Positions 33,487 to 44,496 of a DNA stretch of 64,000 nucleotides are shown here, in pieces. The translations under genes were made by a program, and so were the position numbers. The stretch spans positions 1 to 64,000 of the forward strand of contig JAUSMJ010000004.1 of assembly GCA_030645575.1 (NCBI GenBank), given 5' to 3'. Positions within the stretch are counted from its first letter, which is position 1, and the number at the start of each line of letters is the position of its first letter. The stretch is from Caulobacter sp. Its GTDB lineage: Bacteria; Pseudomonadota; Alphaproteobacteria; Caulobacterales; Caulobacteraceae. Under the pieces are notes generated by a model. That model saw only the letters and a list, made by a program, of their open reading frames with translations, did no database searches and was not told where the DNA came from.

Positions 33487-35151
33487 CTACCCCTGCCGTC
33501 GCACCGGGGCGGCCCCATCGACATAGCTTTCGTTGAGATAGACCTCCGCCTCCTGCGGCGAGAGGGCCGGAGCGTAGCCGAAGCCCTGGCCGAAGTCGCA
33601 GCCCAGTTCCATCAGCTGGCGGGCCATGATGGCGTTCTCGACGCCCTCGGCGACGACCTCGAGGTTCAGGTCCTGGCCCAGCTTGATCACCGACCGCACG
33701 ATCTTGGCCGACCCCTCGTTGGCGCCCATGGTGCGCACGAAGTAGCGGTCGATCTTCAGCGTGTCGAAGGGCAGGCGCGTGAGGTAGCTGAGCGACGAGA
33801 ATCCCGTGCCGAAGTCGTCCAGCGCCAGGCCGGCGCCGCCGCCGCGCAGGGCCCGCAGGATCGTCGCCGCGCCCTCCGGGTCGCGCATGATGTCGCTCTC
33901 GGTGATCTCCAGCTTCAGCGAGCCCGGCGGCAGGCGATGTTTGGCGATCAGGCCGGTGACGTCCGAGACCAGGCCCTCGCGGTGGATCTCGCCGGTCGAC
34001 AGGTTGACGCTGACGGTCATGTTGCCGGCGGCCGGGTGGCTCTGGCGCCAGGTGGCCAGCTGGCGGGCCGAGGCGCGCAGCATATGCGCCCCCAGCTCGG
34101 CCATCATGCCCAGCTCCTCGGCCATCGGCAGGAAGTCGTCGGGCGGGATCAGGCCGCGCCGCGGGTGGCGCCAGCGGCACAACGCCTCGAAGCCCGACAG
34201 GGCGCCGTCGGACAGCCGCACGACGGGCTGGAAGAAGGGCACGATCTCGCCGCGGCCGACCGCGCCGCGCAGATCCGATTCGAGGGCCAGCTGCGAGAGG
34301 CCGTCGCTTTCCATCGACCGGCCATAGGCCGCGCCGCCCCCGCGTCCGGCGCCCTTGGCCGCCTCGACGGCCAGTTCGGCGCGGCGCAGCAGTTCGGCGG
34401 CGTCGGGCGCGTCCTCGCCGCCCTCGGCCTCCACGGCGCCGATGGCCAGGGTCGGCAGGATGTCGAAGCCGGCGATGCGCAGCGGCTGCTCCAGCGCCCG
34501 GCGCAGGCGCTCGGCCGGATCGTTGTCGCCGGAGATCATCACGGCGAACTCGTCCTCGCCGACCCGGGCCATGATGGCCCCGGCCCCGAAGGCGGCGGCC
34601 AGGCGCGAGCCCAGCGCGGCCAGCACCAGGTCAGCCCGGTCGTGGCCCAGCGCCTCGTTGAGCCGGCGCAGCCGGTCGAGGTCGGCCACCACCAGCGTCT
34701 GGCGGCTGGGCTGGGTCAGCCGCTCCCGGGCCTGGGCGATGAAGCTGGGCCGGTCGAGCAGGCCGGTCAGAGCGTCGAACTCGGAGGCGGCGAAGCGGGT
34801 CTCGGGCGCGACGACGCCGGACGCCCGGACACCCTCCTCGAGCCAGACACCGCGCCACAGGCAAGTCTCTCCGCCCCGCATGCGGATGCGCAGGGCGATC
34901 TCGGCGCCGGGGCACTGAACGCGCAGCAGGTCTTCGGCCGAGGCGCGGTCCTGCGGCAGGGCCAGCGCGCGGAAGGCGGCGGAGGAGCATTCCGGCGCGA
35001 GCGGGCCCAGGCCCAGCTGCCGCGCGGCGCCGTAAAGCCGGAAACGGTCCTCCTCCGGCTCCCAGACCCACAGGGCCACATGGGCGCCTCCGAGCGCCTC
35101 CATCGTGGCCGCGGCGTCCCACACTCGTCGATCCTGGGCGGTGAGCCTCAT
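33487..35151 (-). CDS. pdeA: c-di-GMP phosphodiesterase with GEDEF and EAL domains (PdeA-like)
   Basis: The 554-aa protein has an N-terminal PAS-like region (about 1-120), a degenerate GGDEF domain with GEDEF at 198-202, and an EAL domain with E-A-L at 322-324, EITES 415-419, DDFGTG 445-450, K466/D468 and E502, the full catalytic set. It should hydrolyse c-di-GMP. Length, domain order and GEDEF motif match Caulobacter PdeA (CC3396), whose GEDEF domain binds GTP and activates the EAL domain. The neighbouring rimJ, M16 peptidase and thrC fit that locus. ATG 35151 is chosen by the family N-terminus. Confidence 0.85.
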   Translation of the reverse strand: MRLTAQDRRVWDAAATMEALGGAHVALWVWEPEEDRFRLYGAARQLGLGPLAPECSSAAFRALALPQDRASAEDLLRVQCPGAEIALRIRMRGGETCLWRGVWLEEGVRASGVVAPETRFAASEFDALTGLLDRPSFIAQARERLTQPSRQTLVVADLDRLRRLNEALGHDRADLVLAALGSRLAAAFGAGAIMARVGEDEFAVMISGDNDPAERLRRALEQPLRIAGFDILPTLAIGAVEAEGGEDAPDAAELLRRAELAVEAAKGAGRGGGAAYGRSMESDGLSQLALESDLRGAVGRGEIVPFFQPVVRLSDGALSGFEALCRWRHPRRGLIPPDDFLPMAEELGMMAELGAHMLRASARQLATWRQSHPAAGNMTVSVNLSTGEIHREGLVSDVTGLIAKHRLPPGSLKLEITESDIMRDPEGAATILRALRGGGAGLALDDFGTGFSSLSYLTRLPFDTLKIDRYFVRTMGANEGSAKIVRSVIKLGQDLNLEVVAEGVENAIMARQLMELGCDFGQGFGYAPALSPQEAEVYLNESYVDGAAPVRRQG

Positions 35152-35174
35152 GACCGGTTCACGCCGGCTTCTCC

Positions 35175-35768
35175 TTACGGGCGTCCATGCGCGCCTTCGC
35201 GCGAGACCAACCCGAACAGACGATGATCTCGCCAATCGCCGTTAATTTTCAGATAAGCCCTGGCGTATCCCTCCTCGGAGAAGCCCGCCTTCAGCAGCAG
35301 GGCGGCCGAGGCGTCGTTGGTCGGCAGGCAGGCGGCCTCGAGCCGGTGCAGACCCAGCGGGCCGAACGCGAAGCCGATCAGGGCCCGCAGCGCCGCCAGG
35401 GTGTGGCCCTGCCGGGCGAACGGCTGGCCGGACCAGTAGCCGACCGTGCCCATCTGGGCGACGCCGCGCCGCACGCCGTTCAGCGTGATGCCGCCGACCA
35501 GCGCCTCGTCGTCCTCGCGGAAGACGAAGAAGGCGTACATCTGGTCCAGGTCGCGGCCGTTGCGCCAGGCCGACAGTCGCCGCGAATAGGCCGCCAGGCT
35601 CAGCTCGTCCGGCGCCCAGACCGGCTCCCACGGCTGCAGGAACGGTCGCGAGGTCTGCCGCAGCGCCTGCCACTCCGGATAGTCCCGCTTGCGCGGCGGA
35701 CGCAGCACCACGCCCTGGCCGCGCAGGCTGGGACCGGTCTCCGGCGAGATCCATTCAAGGAGCGACAT
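35175..35768 (-). CDS. RimJ-like GNAT N-acetyltransferase
   Basis: The 197-aa GNAT enzyme has the RimJ/RimL pattern: LRGQGVVLRPPRKRDYPEW at the N-terminus, VGGITLNGV, acetyl-CoA loop QPFARQGHTLAALRALIGFAF and LHRLEAACLPTNDASAALLLKAGF. It acetylates protein N-termini, classically ribosomal S5. It lies directly upstream of pdeA, 23 bases away, probably co-transcribed. Confidence 0.88.
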   Translation of the reverse strand: MSLLEWISPETGPSLRGQGVVLRPPRKRDYPEWQALRQTSRPFLQPWEPVWAPDELSLAAYSRRLSAWRNGRDLDQMYAFFVFREDDEALVGGITLNGVRRGVAQMGTVGYWSGQPFARQGHTLAALRALIGFAFGPLGLHRLEAACLPTNDASAALLLKAGFSEEGYARAYLKINGDWRDHRLFGLVSREGAHGRP

Positions 35769-35865
35769 GGATGGAGGGTCGCGCGTGTTGGGGAAGGGGG
35801 CAAGTGCGTGGATCGAATGACAGTTGCGGGTGGTAGCAGGCGCACATCCAAGACCGCTTGTGCCT

Positions 35866-36201
35866 CTATTCGTAGACCACGCGAGCGCAGGGGGTGTTGC
35901 CCAACACTCTGATCTTCGTATGGGCATTCGGCGTAACGTAGCTCCAGCCCCTGCTCCTACCAGAACTGCAACGCAGCTCGATAGAGCCCTCTATCTGAGG
36001 CACGGTGTAGAAATAGCCGCGCCATAGCCGGTGGATTGGCTGCTCTCTGCCGTCACTGGTGGTGATGAAGGCGGCTTCCACGCCATTTGTCTCGTCCACC
36101 ACCACGACCGACCCAACCAGCCAGAGGTAGCCAGACGCCAAGACGGTGGCAGTCACTGCCACCAATAGTGCCAATCGTTTAATCCAGCCCCGGTTAGCCA
36201 T
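35866..36201 (-). CDS. Small membrane-anchored protein of unknown function
   Basis: The 111-aa protein has a short basic N-terminus, one hydrophobic helix (about residues 10-32) and an extracytoplasmic beta-rich tail with two cysteines. Its base composition is visibly less GC-rich than the flanking genes. It interrupts an otherwise conserved gene order between the M16 peptidase and rimJ, so it is probably a recent insertion. I recognise no family, and the start has no clear Shine-Dalgarno. Confidence 0.55.
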   Translation of the reverse strand: MANRGWIKRLALLVAVTATVLASGYLWLVGSVVVVDETNGVEAAFITTSDGREQPIHRLWRGYFYTVPQIEGSIELRCSSGRSRGWSYVTPNAHTKIRVLGNTPCARVVYE

Positions 36202-36242
36202 GCCAAAAGTGTGGATCGGCAAACAAGAGTCCGCAATGCGGT

Positions 36243-37508
36243 TTAGCTGAACACGGCCCGCTCGAACGCCTCCGGGGCCCCCAGCGCGGTCTTCGAGCCG
36301 AGCACCGAGACCACGCAGCGTCGGTCGGCGATCATCCGCTCGCCCAGCCGCGCGAAGTCGGCCGCCGTCACCTGGTCGATGGCCCGCGAGATGTCGGCGG
36401 GCGCGTAGAGGTGTCCGAACATCAGGGTTTGGCCGGCGGCCTGTTCGGCGCGGTTCAGCGGCTGTTCGCGGCCCATGAACAGGCTGGCCTTGAGCTGGGC
36501 CCTGGCGCGGGCCAGCTCGGCCTCGCCGACCGATGACGCCAGGGCGCGGACCTCGGCGGCGGCGATCCTCGCCAGTTCCGCCGCGTCGCCCGCGGCGCAG
36601 CCGGCATAGACGCCCAGCATGCCGACGTCGGCGTAGGTGTCGGCATAGGCGTCGATGGCGTAGGCTAGTCCCCGCTTCTCGCGCGCTTCCTGGAACAGGC
36701 GTGAGGACATGCCGCCGCCGAGCGCCTCGGCGAACAGGCGCAGCACGAAATAGTCGCTGTCCATGGCGCCGACGGCCGGCAGCAGCAGCACCAGATGCGC
36801 CTGCTCCAGCTTGCGCAGCCTGGCCGCCGATCCGCCGGTGAAGGCGGGCGCCGGCGGCAGGGCGGCGCCGGCGGTCATCGACAGATGGCCGAACGACTCC
36901 TCGGCCAGTTTCAACAGGTCGCCCTCGTCCACGGCCCCGGCGACGCTGACGATCAGCCGGTCGGGGGCGTAGAGGGCCGCGCGCCAGTCGGACAGGGCCT
37001 GCGGCGTGGCGCTTTTCAGCGACTTCACGGTGCCCAGGATCGGCCGGCCCAGCGACTGGCCGGCGAAGGCCTGCTCCTGGGCCAGCTCGAACACCAGGTC
37101 GTCGGGGGTGTCGAGCGCCTCGGCGATCTCCTGGCCGACCACCTGTTTCTCGCGCACAAGGTCGCCGGGATCGAGGGTTGGGCGCAGAACCAGGTCGGCG
37201 GTGATGCGCATGGCCAGCGGCAGGCCGCCAGCCAGGGTGCGGGTCTGGAAGCTGGTTCGCTCGTAACCGGTGGCCGCGTTGAGGTGGCCGCCGGCCGCCT
37301 CGATATCCTCGACGATCGCCCGCGCGGTCCGATTGCCGGCGCCCTTGAACACCATGTGTTCGAGCAGGTGCGACCAACCGCTGTGCGCTTCGTCCTCATA
37401 GCGGGCGCCGCGCCCGGCCACCACGGTCAGGGCCAGCGTCTCAAGGCCGGGCATCGGGTCGAACACCACCCGCACGCCGTTGGACAGGGTGTGGAGGCGG
37501 CCCGTCAC
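36243..37508 (-). CDS. M16 family zinc metallopeptidase
   Basis: The 421-aa protein has the inverted zinc motif H47-L-L-E-H51 in a context typical of mitochondrial-processing-peptidase-like bacterial enzymes (GARYEDEAHSGWSHLLEHMVFKG). A second M16 half-domain follows (AEALGGGMSSRLFQEAREKRGLAY). It degrades peptides, probably in the cytosol or periplasm; no signal peptide is seen. Its GTG start overlaps the thrC stop (GTGA). Confidence 0.92.
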   Translation of the reverse strand: MTGRLHTLSNGVRVVFDPMPGLETLALTVVAGRGARYEDEAHSGWSHLLEHMVFKGAGNRTARAIVEDIEAAGGHLNAATGYERTSFQTRTLAGGLPLAMRITADLVLRPTLDPGDLVREKQVVGQEIAEALDTPDDLVFELAQEQAFAGQSLGRPILGTVKSLKSATPQALSDWRAALYAPDRLIVSVAGAVDEGDLLKLAEESFGHLSMTAGAALPPAPAFTGGSAARLRKLEQAHLVLLLPAVGAMDSDYFVLRLFAEALGGGMSSRLFQEAREKRGLAYAIDAYADTYADVGMLGVYAGCAAGDAAELARIAAAEVRALASSVGEAELARARAQLKASLFMGREQPLNRAEQAAGQTLMFGHLYAPADISRAIDQVTAADFARLGERMIADRRCVVSVLGSKTALGAPEAFERAVFS

Positions 37509-38914
37509 CTGGTCACGAAGGCGCGGACATAGGCCATGATGGCGTCCGCGTCCGCGGGCAGGTGGTCGTAGCGTTCCGGCCGGGCGGCCAGGCCTCGCGC
37601 GGCGGCCGGAATCTCGGGCGTCGCCCCGGTGGCCGCGCTGACGGCCTCCGGGAACTTGGCGGGATGGGCGGTCGACAGGACGGCCATCGGCGTTGTCGGA
37701 TCGGGCAGCGACGCGCGCCGGGCCGCCGCCAGGGCCACGGCGGTGTGCGGATCGACCAACTCGCCGGTCTCGTTCAGCGTCGACAGCATGCTGCGGGCCG
37801 TGTCGTCCTCGGTCACCGAGGCGCCGGTGAAGGTTTCGCGCATCGCCGACAGGGCCTGGGGCGGCAGGTCGATGACGCCCGTCTCGGCGAAGGCGCGGAA
37901 GGCGCGGCCGGTCTCGACCCCGTCGCGGCGCACGCTCTCGTAATAGAGCCGCTCGAAGTTGGAGGCGACCTGGATGTCCATGGCCGGCGACTGGGTGGCC
38001 GCCACCACGCCGCGGGCGTAGCGGCCCGTCTCGAAGGCGCGCGAGACGATGTCGTTGCTGTTGGTCGCCACCAGGATGCCGGCGATCGGCAGGCCCATGC
38101 GGCGGGCGACCCAGCCGGCGAAGGCGTCGCCGAAATTGCCGGTCGGCACGGCGAAGGCCACGCTCCGGTGCGGCGCGCCGAGCGCCACGGCGGCGGTGAA
38201 GTAGTAGACCGCCTGGGCGGCGATACGGGCGAAGTTGATCGAGTTGACGCCCGACAGATCGACCGCGTTGCGGAACTGGTCGTCGCCGAACATGGTCTTG
38301 AGGATCGCCTGACAGTCGTCGAACGTGCCATCGACCGAGACGCAGGCGACGTTGCTCTCGCCGGCCGTGGTCATGAACCGGCGCTGGACCTCGCTGATCC
38401 GGCCCTCGGGAAACAGGGCGACGATGCGGGCGTTGGCCCGGCCGCGGAAGGCCTCGACCGCCGCGCCGCCGGTGTCGCCCGAGGTGGCGCAGACCACGGT
38501 CATGGTGCGGCCGTGGCGGGCCAGGGCGTAGTCGTACAGCCGCCCCAGCAGCTGCATCGCCACGTCCTTGAAGGCCAGGGACGGGCCGTGGAACAGCTCG
38601 ACCAGGAACAGGCCTGGCGTCAGCTGCTTCACAGGGCAGGTGGCGGCGTGGGTGAAGGTGGAATAGGCCTCCTCGCACATCTCCTCTAGGGCGTCGTACG
38701 GGATCTCGCCGCCCGTAAATCGGCCGAGGATGTCGGCGGCGACCCGGTGATAGGGCTGGCCGGCGAAGGCGGCGATCTCTTCAGCCGTCAGCTCCGGCCA
38801 GGTCTGCGGCACATACAGGCCGCCGTCGGGCGCCAGACCCGACAGGACCGCTTCGAGAAAGCCGACGGCCGGCGCGTCGGGGCCCGACCCCGTCCGTGTG
38901 GAGACGTATTTCAT
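37505..38914 (-). CDS. thrC: Threonine synthase
   Basis: The 469-aa PLP enzyme converts O-phosphohomoserine to threonine. It shows the N-terminal YVSTRTGS... start, ELFHGPSLAFKDVAMQLLG with the PLP lysine, VVCATSGDTGGAAVEAF and IVATNSNDIVSRAFETG. It is the yeast/proteobacterial long type. Its ATG overlaps the SURF1 stop (ATGA) and its stop overlaps the M16 peptidase start, a tightly coupled run. Confidence 0.95.
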   Translation of the reverse strand: MKYVSTRTGSGPDAPAVGFLEAVLSGLAPDGGLYVPQTWPELTAEEIAAFAGQPYHRVAADILGRFTGGEIPYDALEEMCEEAYSTFTHAATCPVKQLTPGLFLVELFHGPSLAFKDVAMQLLGRLYDYALARHGRTMTVVCATSGDTGGAAVEAFRGRANARIVALFPEGRISEVQRRFMTTAGESNVACVSVDGTFDDCQAILKTMFGDDQFRNAVDLSGVNSINFARIAAQAVYYFTAAVALGAPHRSVAFAVPTGNFGDAFAGWVARRMGLPIAGILVATNSNDIVSRAFETGRYARGVVAATQSPAMDIQVASNFERLYYESVRRDGVETGRAFRAFAETGVIDLPPQALSAMRETFTGASVTEDDTARSMLSTLNETGELVDPHTAVALAAARRASLPDPTTPMAVLSTAHPAKFPEAVSAATGATPEIPAAARGLAARPERYDHLPADADAIMAYVRAFVTR

Positions 38915-39606
38915 GCCGCTTTCAATCCGCGCCGGAGAAGCGCCGCATAGACGGCGGCCAGCGCGCCCGCAAGGCCGAACCAGGTCAGGGCGTATTCGAG
39001 GTGACGGTTGGGGATGTCGGGCGGCAGCGGCGTCGGGACCAGGGGCTTCCAGGCCGGATTGCTCGAGGTCTCCGCCAGGATCATCACATCGGGGTGGCGC
39101 CGGGCGCCGAGCGCCAGGGCCATCTGGTCGATGTCCCGCACATAGAACAGGTCACGCACCGTCGGCGGCGTGAAGGTCCCGGGCTTCTCGCCCTCGCGCA
39201 GCACGCCGGTCAGGTGGACGAGGGCGGTCGAGGGCGTCACGGCCGGTCGGGCGGAGACGGTGTCGGCGACAAAGCCGCGGTCGACCATGATCTGGGTCCG
39301 CGCGCCTACGGGGCTGCACAGCGACACCAGCCGATGGCCGGCCTCGCCGTCCTTGATCGCGTAAAGTTCGACGAACGGGGCGCTGGCCAGGCCCGGACAG
39401 TCCAGCGTGACCCGCCGGAAGCGGTAGGCCGGCGTCAGCGGCACGAGGGCGATTGGCCGCGGCGGCTCGGCCTGGGCCGAGGCGATGCTGGCCAGCAACT
39501 CGGTCTTCCACGCCAGCCGCTTCAGCTGCCACCCGCCCAAGCCGCAGAGGATCGCCAGCGAGATCGCGGTGGCGATGGTCAGTCCGATCGGGAAGCGTGT
39601 TCTCAT
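38911..39606 (-). CDS. SURF1 family cytochrome oxidase assembly protein
   Basis: The 231-aa protein has an N-terminal membrane helix (ATAISLAILCGLGGWQ) with the LGGWQLKRLAWK signature, a periplasmic domain with ...FRRVTLDCPG... and PNRHLEYALTWFGLAGALAAVY as second helix. SURF1 helps insert heme a into subunit I. It overlaps thrC by four bases and is the last assembly gene of the cta cluster. Confidence 0.92.
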   Translation of the reverse strand: MRTRFPIGLTIATAISLAILCGLGGWQLKRLAWKTELLASIASAQAEPPRPIALVPLTPAYRFRRVTLDCPGLASAPFVELYAIKDGEAGHRLVSLCSPVGARTQIMVDRGFVADTVSARPAVTPSTALVHLTGVLREGEKPGTFTPPTVRDLFYVRDIDQMALALGARRHPDVMILAETSSNPAWKPLVPTPLPPDIPNRHLEYALTWFGLAGALAAVYAALLRRGLKAA

Positions 39607-39610
39607 AATC

Positions 39611-39715
39611 CGCTCATCCCCGCGAAGGCGGGGACCCAGGCTTTTTCCTGAAGCCGCTGAGCTTGTCCGACCCAGCCCAAAAACACCTGGGTCCCCGCCT
39701 TCGCGGGGATGAGCG
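39611..39715. repeat. Intergenic inverted repeat, family D
   Basis: CGCTCATCCCCGCGAAGGCG (continuing GGGACCCAGG) and its reverse complement at the far end flank about 45 bases. Very similar repeats are known in many alphaproteobacterial genomes. It separates the DUF983 and SURF1 genes. Confidence 0.85.
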
Positions 39716-39729
39716 GTATTTTATGCGGC

Positions 39730-40086
39730 CTAGCGGTCATCCCGCCCGGCCTCCCGGGCCTTGTTGGTGAACTGCGCGGCGACCAGCAGGCCCTTGAAGG
39801 GCCGCAGCAGGGCGCCGCAGACCACCGCGGTCAGTGGCAGCCAGATCAGCAGCTGCAGCCAGATCGGGGGACTGAAGGCGATCTCGGTGAACACCGCCCC
39901 GAAGGCGACCAGGAAGCCGCCGATCAGGATGACGAAGACGGCCGGACCATCGCCGGTGTCGGCCGACTTCAGATCAAATCCGCAAGCCTCGCAGACCGGG
40001 GCGATCGTCAGGAAGCCGTCGAACAGATGGCCTTCGCCGCAGTTGGGGCAGCGACCCGCCGCCCCCGCCACGTACGGATTGACCAC
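39730..40086 (-). CDS. DUF983 family membrane protein
   Basis: The 118-aa protein has an N-terminal zinc-ribbon-like pair, CPNCGEGHLFDGFL and CEACG, then two membrane helices (about 50-90), the standard DUF983 layout. It always accompanies cytochrome oxidase genes in this group. The role is unknown, perhaps in assembly. It starts two bases after ctaE stops. Confidence 0.9.
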   Translation of the reverse strand: MVNPYVAGAAGRCPNCGEGHLFDGFLTIAPVCEACGFDLKSADTGDGPAVFVILIGGFLVAFGAVFTEIAFSPPIWLQLLIWLPLTAVVCGALLRPFKGLLVAAQFTNKAREAGRDDR

Positions 40087-40087
40087 G

Positions 40088-40966
40088 TCAGGCCGTCCCG
40101 AAGATCACGTAGATGAAGGCGAACAGGAACAGCCAGACCACATCGACGAAGTGCCAGTACCAGGCGGCGGCCTCGAAGCCGAAGTGCTGCTTGGGAGTGA
40201 ACCCGCCGGCCAGCAGCCGGATGAAGCAGACGGTCAGGAAGATGGTCCCGATCAGCACGTGGAAGCCGTGGAAGCCCGTGGCCATGAAGAAGGACGAGCC
40301 ATAGAGGCCGGCGTTGGCCGCCTCCTCCGAATAGAACAGCTTCTCGTGCAGGATGTGCTGGTACTCGAACGCCTGGATCGAGGTGAACAGCACGCCCAGC
40401 GCGATGGTCAGGAACAGGCCGATCTTGGCGGCCTTACGGTCGCCCTGCTGCAGCGCGTGGTGCGCCCAGGTGCCCGTGGTGCCTGACAGCAGCAGGGTCA
40501 GGGTGTTGACCAGCGGCAGGTGGAAGGCCGGAACCAGCTCGATGCCCTTGGGCGGCCAGGTCTTCCAGGCCTCGGCGACGCCCTCGAAGTTTCCCATCTC
40601 CGGCGTCAGCGTGCGGTGGCCCGAGAACAGGACCATCTCGAAGAAGATCCAGAACCAGGCGACGAAGAACATCACTTCCGATGCGATGAACAGGATCATG
40701 CCGTAGCGCAGGCCGATCGACACCACCGGGGTGTGATCGCCGGCGTTGGCCTCGCGGGTCACGTCCATCCACCAGCCCGCCATGGTGAACAGCACCATGG
40801 CAAGACCGCCGAGGGCGACCCAGCCGGTGCCCTTCTCAAGGCCGAACAGGCCCTTCATCCAGATGACCATGCCCAGCATCAACACCGTGGCGGCGATGGA
40901 GCCGACCAGCGGCCAGGGACTGGGACTGACCAGGTGATAGTCGTGTTTGACGGCGCCGTGGGCCAT
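40088..40966 (-). CDS. ctaE: Cytochrome c oxidase subunit III
   Basis: The 292-aa protein has seven membrane segments and the subunit III signatures [19 protein letters not shown] and FYFATGFHG/HVLIGT-like motifs, ending [21 protein letters not shown]. It is part of the aa3 oxidase in the inner membrane. It lies in the cta operon after ctaG. Confidence 0.95.
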   Translation of the reverse strand: MAHGAVKHDYHLVSPSPWPLVGSIAATVLMLGMVIWMKGLFGLEKGTGWVALGGLAMVLFTMAGWWMDVTREANAGDHTPVVSIGLRYGMILFIASEVMFFVAWFWIFFEMVLFSGHRTLTPEMGNFEGVAEAWKTWPPKGIELVPAFHLPLVNTLTLLLSGTTGTWAHHALQQGDRKAAKIGLFLTIALGVLFTSIQAFEYQHILHEKLFYSEEAANAGLYGSSFFMATGFHGFHVLIGTIFLTVCFIRLLAGGFTPKQHFGFEAAAWYWHFVDVVWLFLFAFIYVIFGTA

Positions 40967-41025
40967 GATCGTGCCTGAACCTCTTCTTCCCCCGGAAGCG
41001 GCGGGCCGCTCCCATCTTCAGGATG

Positions 41026-41625
41026 CTATAGCCTCGCCCCGGCGCTTCCGCCAAGAGCCGCTTGGGTCTTCTTCTCCGTCGAGGGGAAGAAGGTGTAGGA
41101 AAGTGTGACCTCCTGGGCTCCCTTTGTCTCGAAATCGTCGGCGAACTTGGGATCGACGAAGTAGACGACGGGGAACTCGACGGTGGCGCCCGGCGCGATC
41201 GTCTGGTCGGAGAAGCAGAAGCATTCCAGCTTCTGGAAGTAGAGACCGGCTGATTCGGGCACCACGTTGTAGCTTGCCCGCCCGGTCAGCGGCGTCTCGC
41301 CGTTATTGGTCACGCGGAAGAAGGCCAGCCCGGTGTCGCCGATCTTCAGCTCCTGGCTGACCTGGTCGGGGGTGAAGGTCCAGGGCAGGTCGCGGACATT
41401 GGCGTCGAAGCGAATCGTCAGCTTGCGGTCGAGAACCCGGCTGGGCGCCGCGGACGCCTGGCGCACCGTGCCGTCGAATCCGGTCAGCTGGCAGAAGGCC
41501 TTGTACAGCGGCACCGAGGCGTAGGCCGCCCCGACCATGCCGGCGAACACCGCCGTGCAGACCAGCGCCAGCCGGACGTTGCGGCCGGCCTTGCGCCGCG
41601 CGGGATCAGAAGTGCGGTTGAACAT
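41026..41625 (-). CDS. ctaG: Cytochrome c oxidase assembly protein Cox11/CtaG
   Basis: The 199-aa protein has one N-terminal membrane helix and a periplasmic domain with the copper-delivering motif ECFCFSDQTI. SVPLYKAFCQLTGFDGT precedes it. It delivers copper to the CuB site of subunit I. Its start overlaps the end of the small gene at 41606-41770. Confidence 0.95.
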   Translation of the reverse strand: MFNRTSDPARRKAGRNVRLALVCTAVFAGMVGAAYASVPLYKAFCQLTGFDGTVRQASAAPSRVLDRKLTIRFDANVRDLPWTFTPDQVSQELKIGDTGLAFFRVTNNGETPLTGRASYNVVPESAGLYFQKLECFCFSDQTIAPGATVEFPVVYFVDPKFADDFETKGAQEVTLSYTFFPSTEKKTQAALGGSAGARL

Positions 41626-41770
41626 TGGCGCCCATCCGGATCACGCTGACGACGAAAACGATGATGACGAAAGCCATCAGGCCCAGGCCCAGGGCGATGT
41701 TGCGGCCGGCGCGGGCCTTGCGGAACGCCTCGGCGTCGTACCGCGGGCGTTCGATCGTCTCGGGCATCAT
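41606..41770 (-). CDS. Small single-helix membrane protein in the cta operon (CoxF-like)
   Basis: The 54-aa protein has a charged N-terminus ([20 protein letters not shown]) and one membrane helix (about residues 25-46). It overlaps ctaB (ATGA) upstream and ctaG downstream by 20 bases, so it is translated from the same mRNA. Small proteins at this position are annotated as CoxF in alphaproteobacteria. It may aid assembly or be an accessory subunit. Confidence 0.8.
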   Translation of the reverse strand: MMPETIERPRYDAEAFRKARAGRNIALGLGLMAFVIIVFVVSVIRMGANVQPHF

Positions 41771-42762
41771 GACAGCAGCTCCAGCGGCGCGACGCCCAGC
41801 AGGTGCTCGCCCAGCAGGGCGGCGAACAGCAGGGCCAGATACAGGATCGACACGGCGAACAGGTTGCGGGCGTCCTTCGCTCCGGCGCGCACGGCATAGA
41901 GCCGGTCCTCGCCCTCGATGCGCTCGTCGGGGGCGTCGCCGGCCTTCGAGCGGAGCACCCGCCAGGCCAGCAGCAGGAAGACCAGGCCGCCGGTCGCCGC
42001 GATCGCCAGGTAGACCGGTCCGCCCAGGCCGGTGAAGGCCGGGGCGAGGCAGACCGGGATCAGGGCCAGCGAATAGAGGAAGATCTGCCGGCGGGTGGAG
42101 GCCGCGCCCTTGACCACCGGCATCATCGGCACCCCGGCCCTGGCGTAGTCCTCGGCCGTGTAGAGCGACAGCGCCCAGAAGTGCGGCGGGGTCCAGACGA
42201 AGATGATCAGCACCAGCAGCCAGGCGTTCAGCGGCGCGTCGCCCGAGGCGGCGGCCCAGCCGATGGCCGGGGGCAGGGCGCCGGCCAGTCCGCCGATGAC
42301 GATGTTCTGCGCTGTCGAGCGCTTGAGCCACATCGTGTAGACCACGGCGTAGAACAGGATCGTGAAGGCCAGCAGGCCGGCCGCCAGCCAGTTGGTCGTC
42401 ATGCCCATCAGCATGACCGAGAACAGCGACAGGGTGACGCCCAGGGCCAGGGCCTCGGCGCCGGCCACCTTGCCGGCGGGCACCGGCCGGCCGCGAGTGC
42501 GGCGCATGCGGGCGTCGATGTCGGCGTCGTACCACATGTTCAGGGCGCCCGATGCGCCCGCGCCCACGGCGATGCACAGGATGGCCACCCCGGCCAGCAC
42601 CGGGTTCATCGCCGTGTCGGCGCAGACCAGCCCGGTCAGGGCCGTGAACACCACCAGCGACATCACCCGCGGCTTGAGCAGCTGCAGATAGTCGGACCAC
42701 AGCGCCGGAACGGCGGCGCGGATCTTGATGGCGGCGGGCTGGGTCATGGGTGAAGGCTTCAT
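41767..42762 (-). CDS. ctaB: Protoheme IX farnesyltransferase (heme O synthase)
   Basis: The 331-aa UbiA-family membrane protein makes heme O for the oxidase. It shows the two prenyl-diphosphate motifs: [19 protein letters not shown] and later [19 protein letters not shown]. About nine helices are visible. The start could be at residue 6 ([12 protein letters not shown]). It is in the cta operon between ctaD and the CoxF-like gene. Confidence 0.95.
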   Translation of the reverse strand: MKPSPMTQPAAIKIRAAVPALWSDYLQLLKPRVMSLVVFTALTGLVCADTAMNPVLAGVAILCIAVGAGASGALNMWYDADIDARMRRTRGRPVPAGKVAGAEALALGVTLSLFSVMLMGMTTNWLAAGLLAFTILFYAVVYTMWLKRSTAQNIVIGGLAGALPPAIGWAAASGDAPLNAWLLVLIIFVWTPPHFWALSLYTAEDYARAGVPMMPVVKGAASTRRQIFLYSLALIPVCLAPAFTGLGGPVYLAIAATGGLVFLLLAWRVLRSKAGDAPDERIEGEDRLYAVRAGAKDARNLFAVSILYLALLFAALLGEHLLGVAPLELLS

Positions 42763-42826
42763 AAGGGAAGGGCGCGCCCGGGTCCAACCCTGACGCGCCC
42801 TGGTAGTGCTTCCGATGGACGCGGAC

Positions 42827-44485
<1,659 letters not shown>

Positions 44486-44496
44486 TTATCCTGAAT

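Noticed and set aside
33478-35226. 582-codon open frame on the plus strand
   Set aside because: It is the antisense of the PdeA-like gene; the product is Gln/Arg/Gly-rich without domains.
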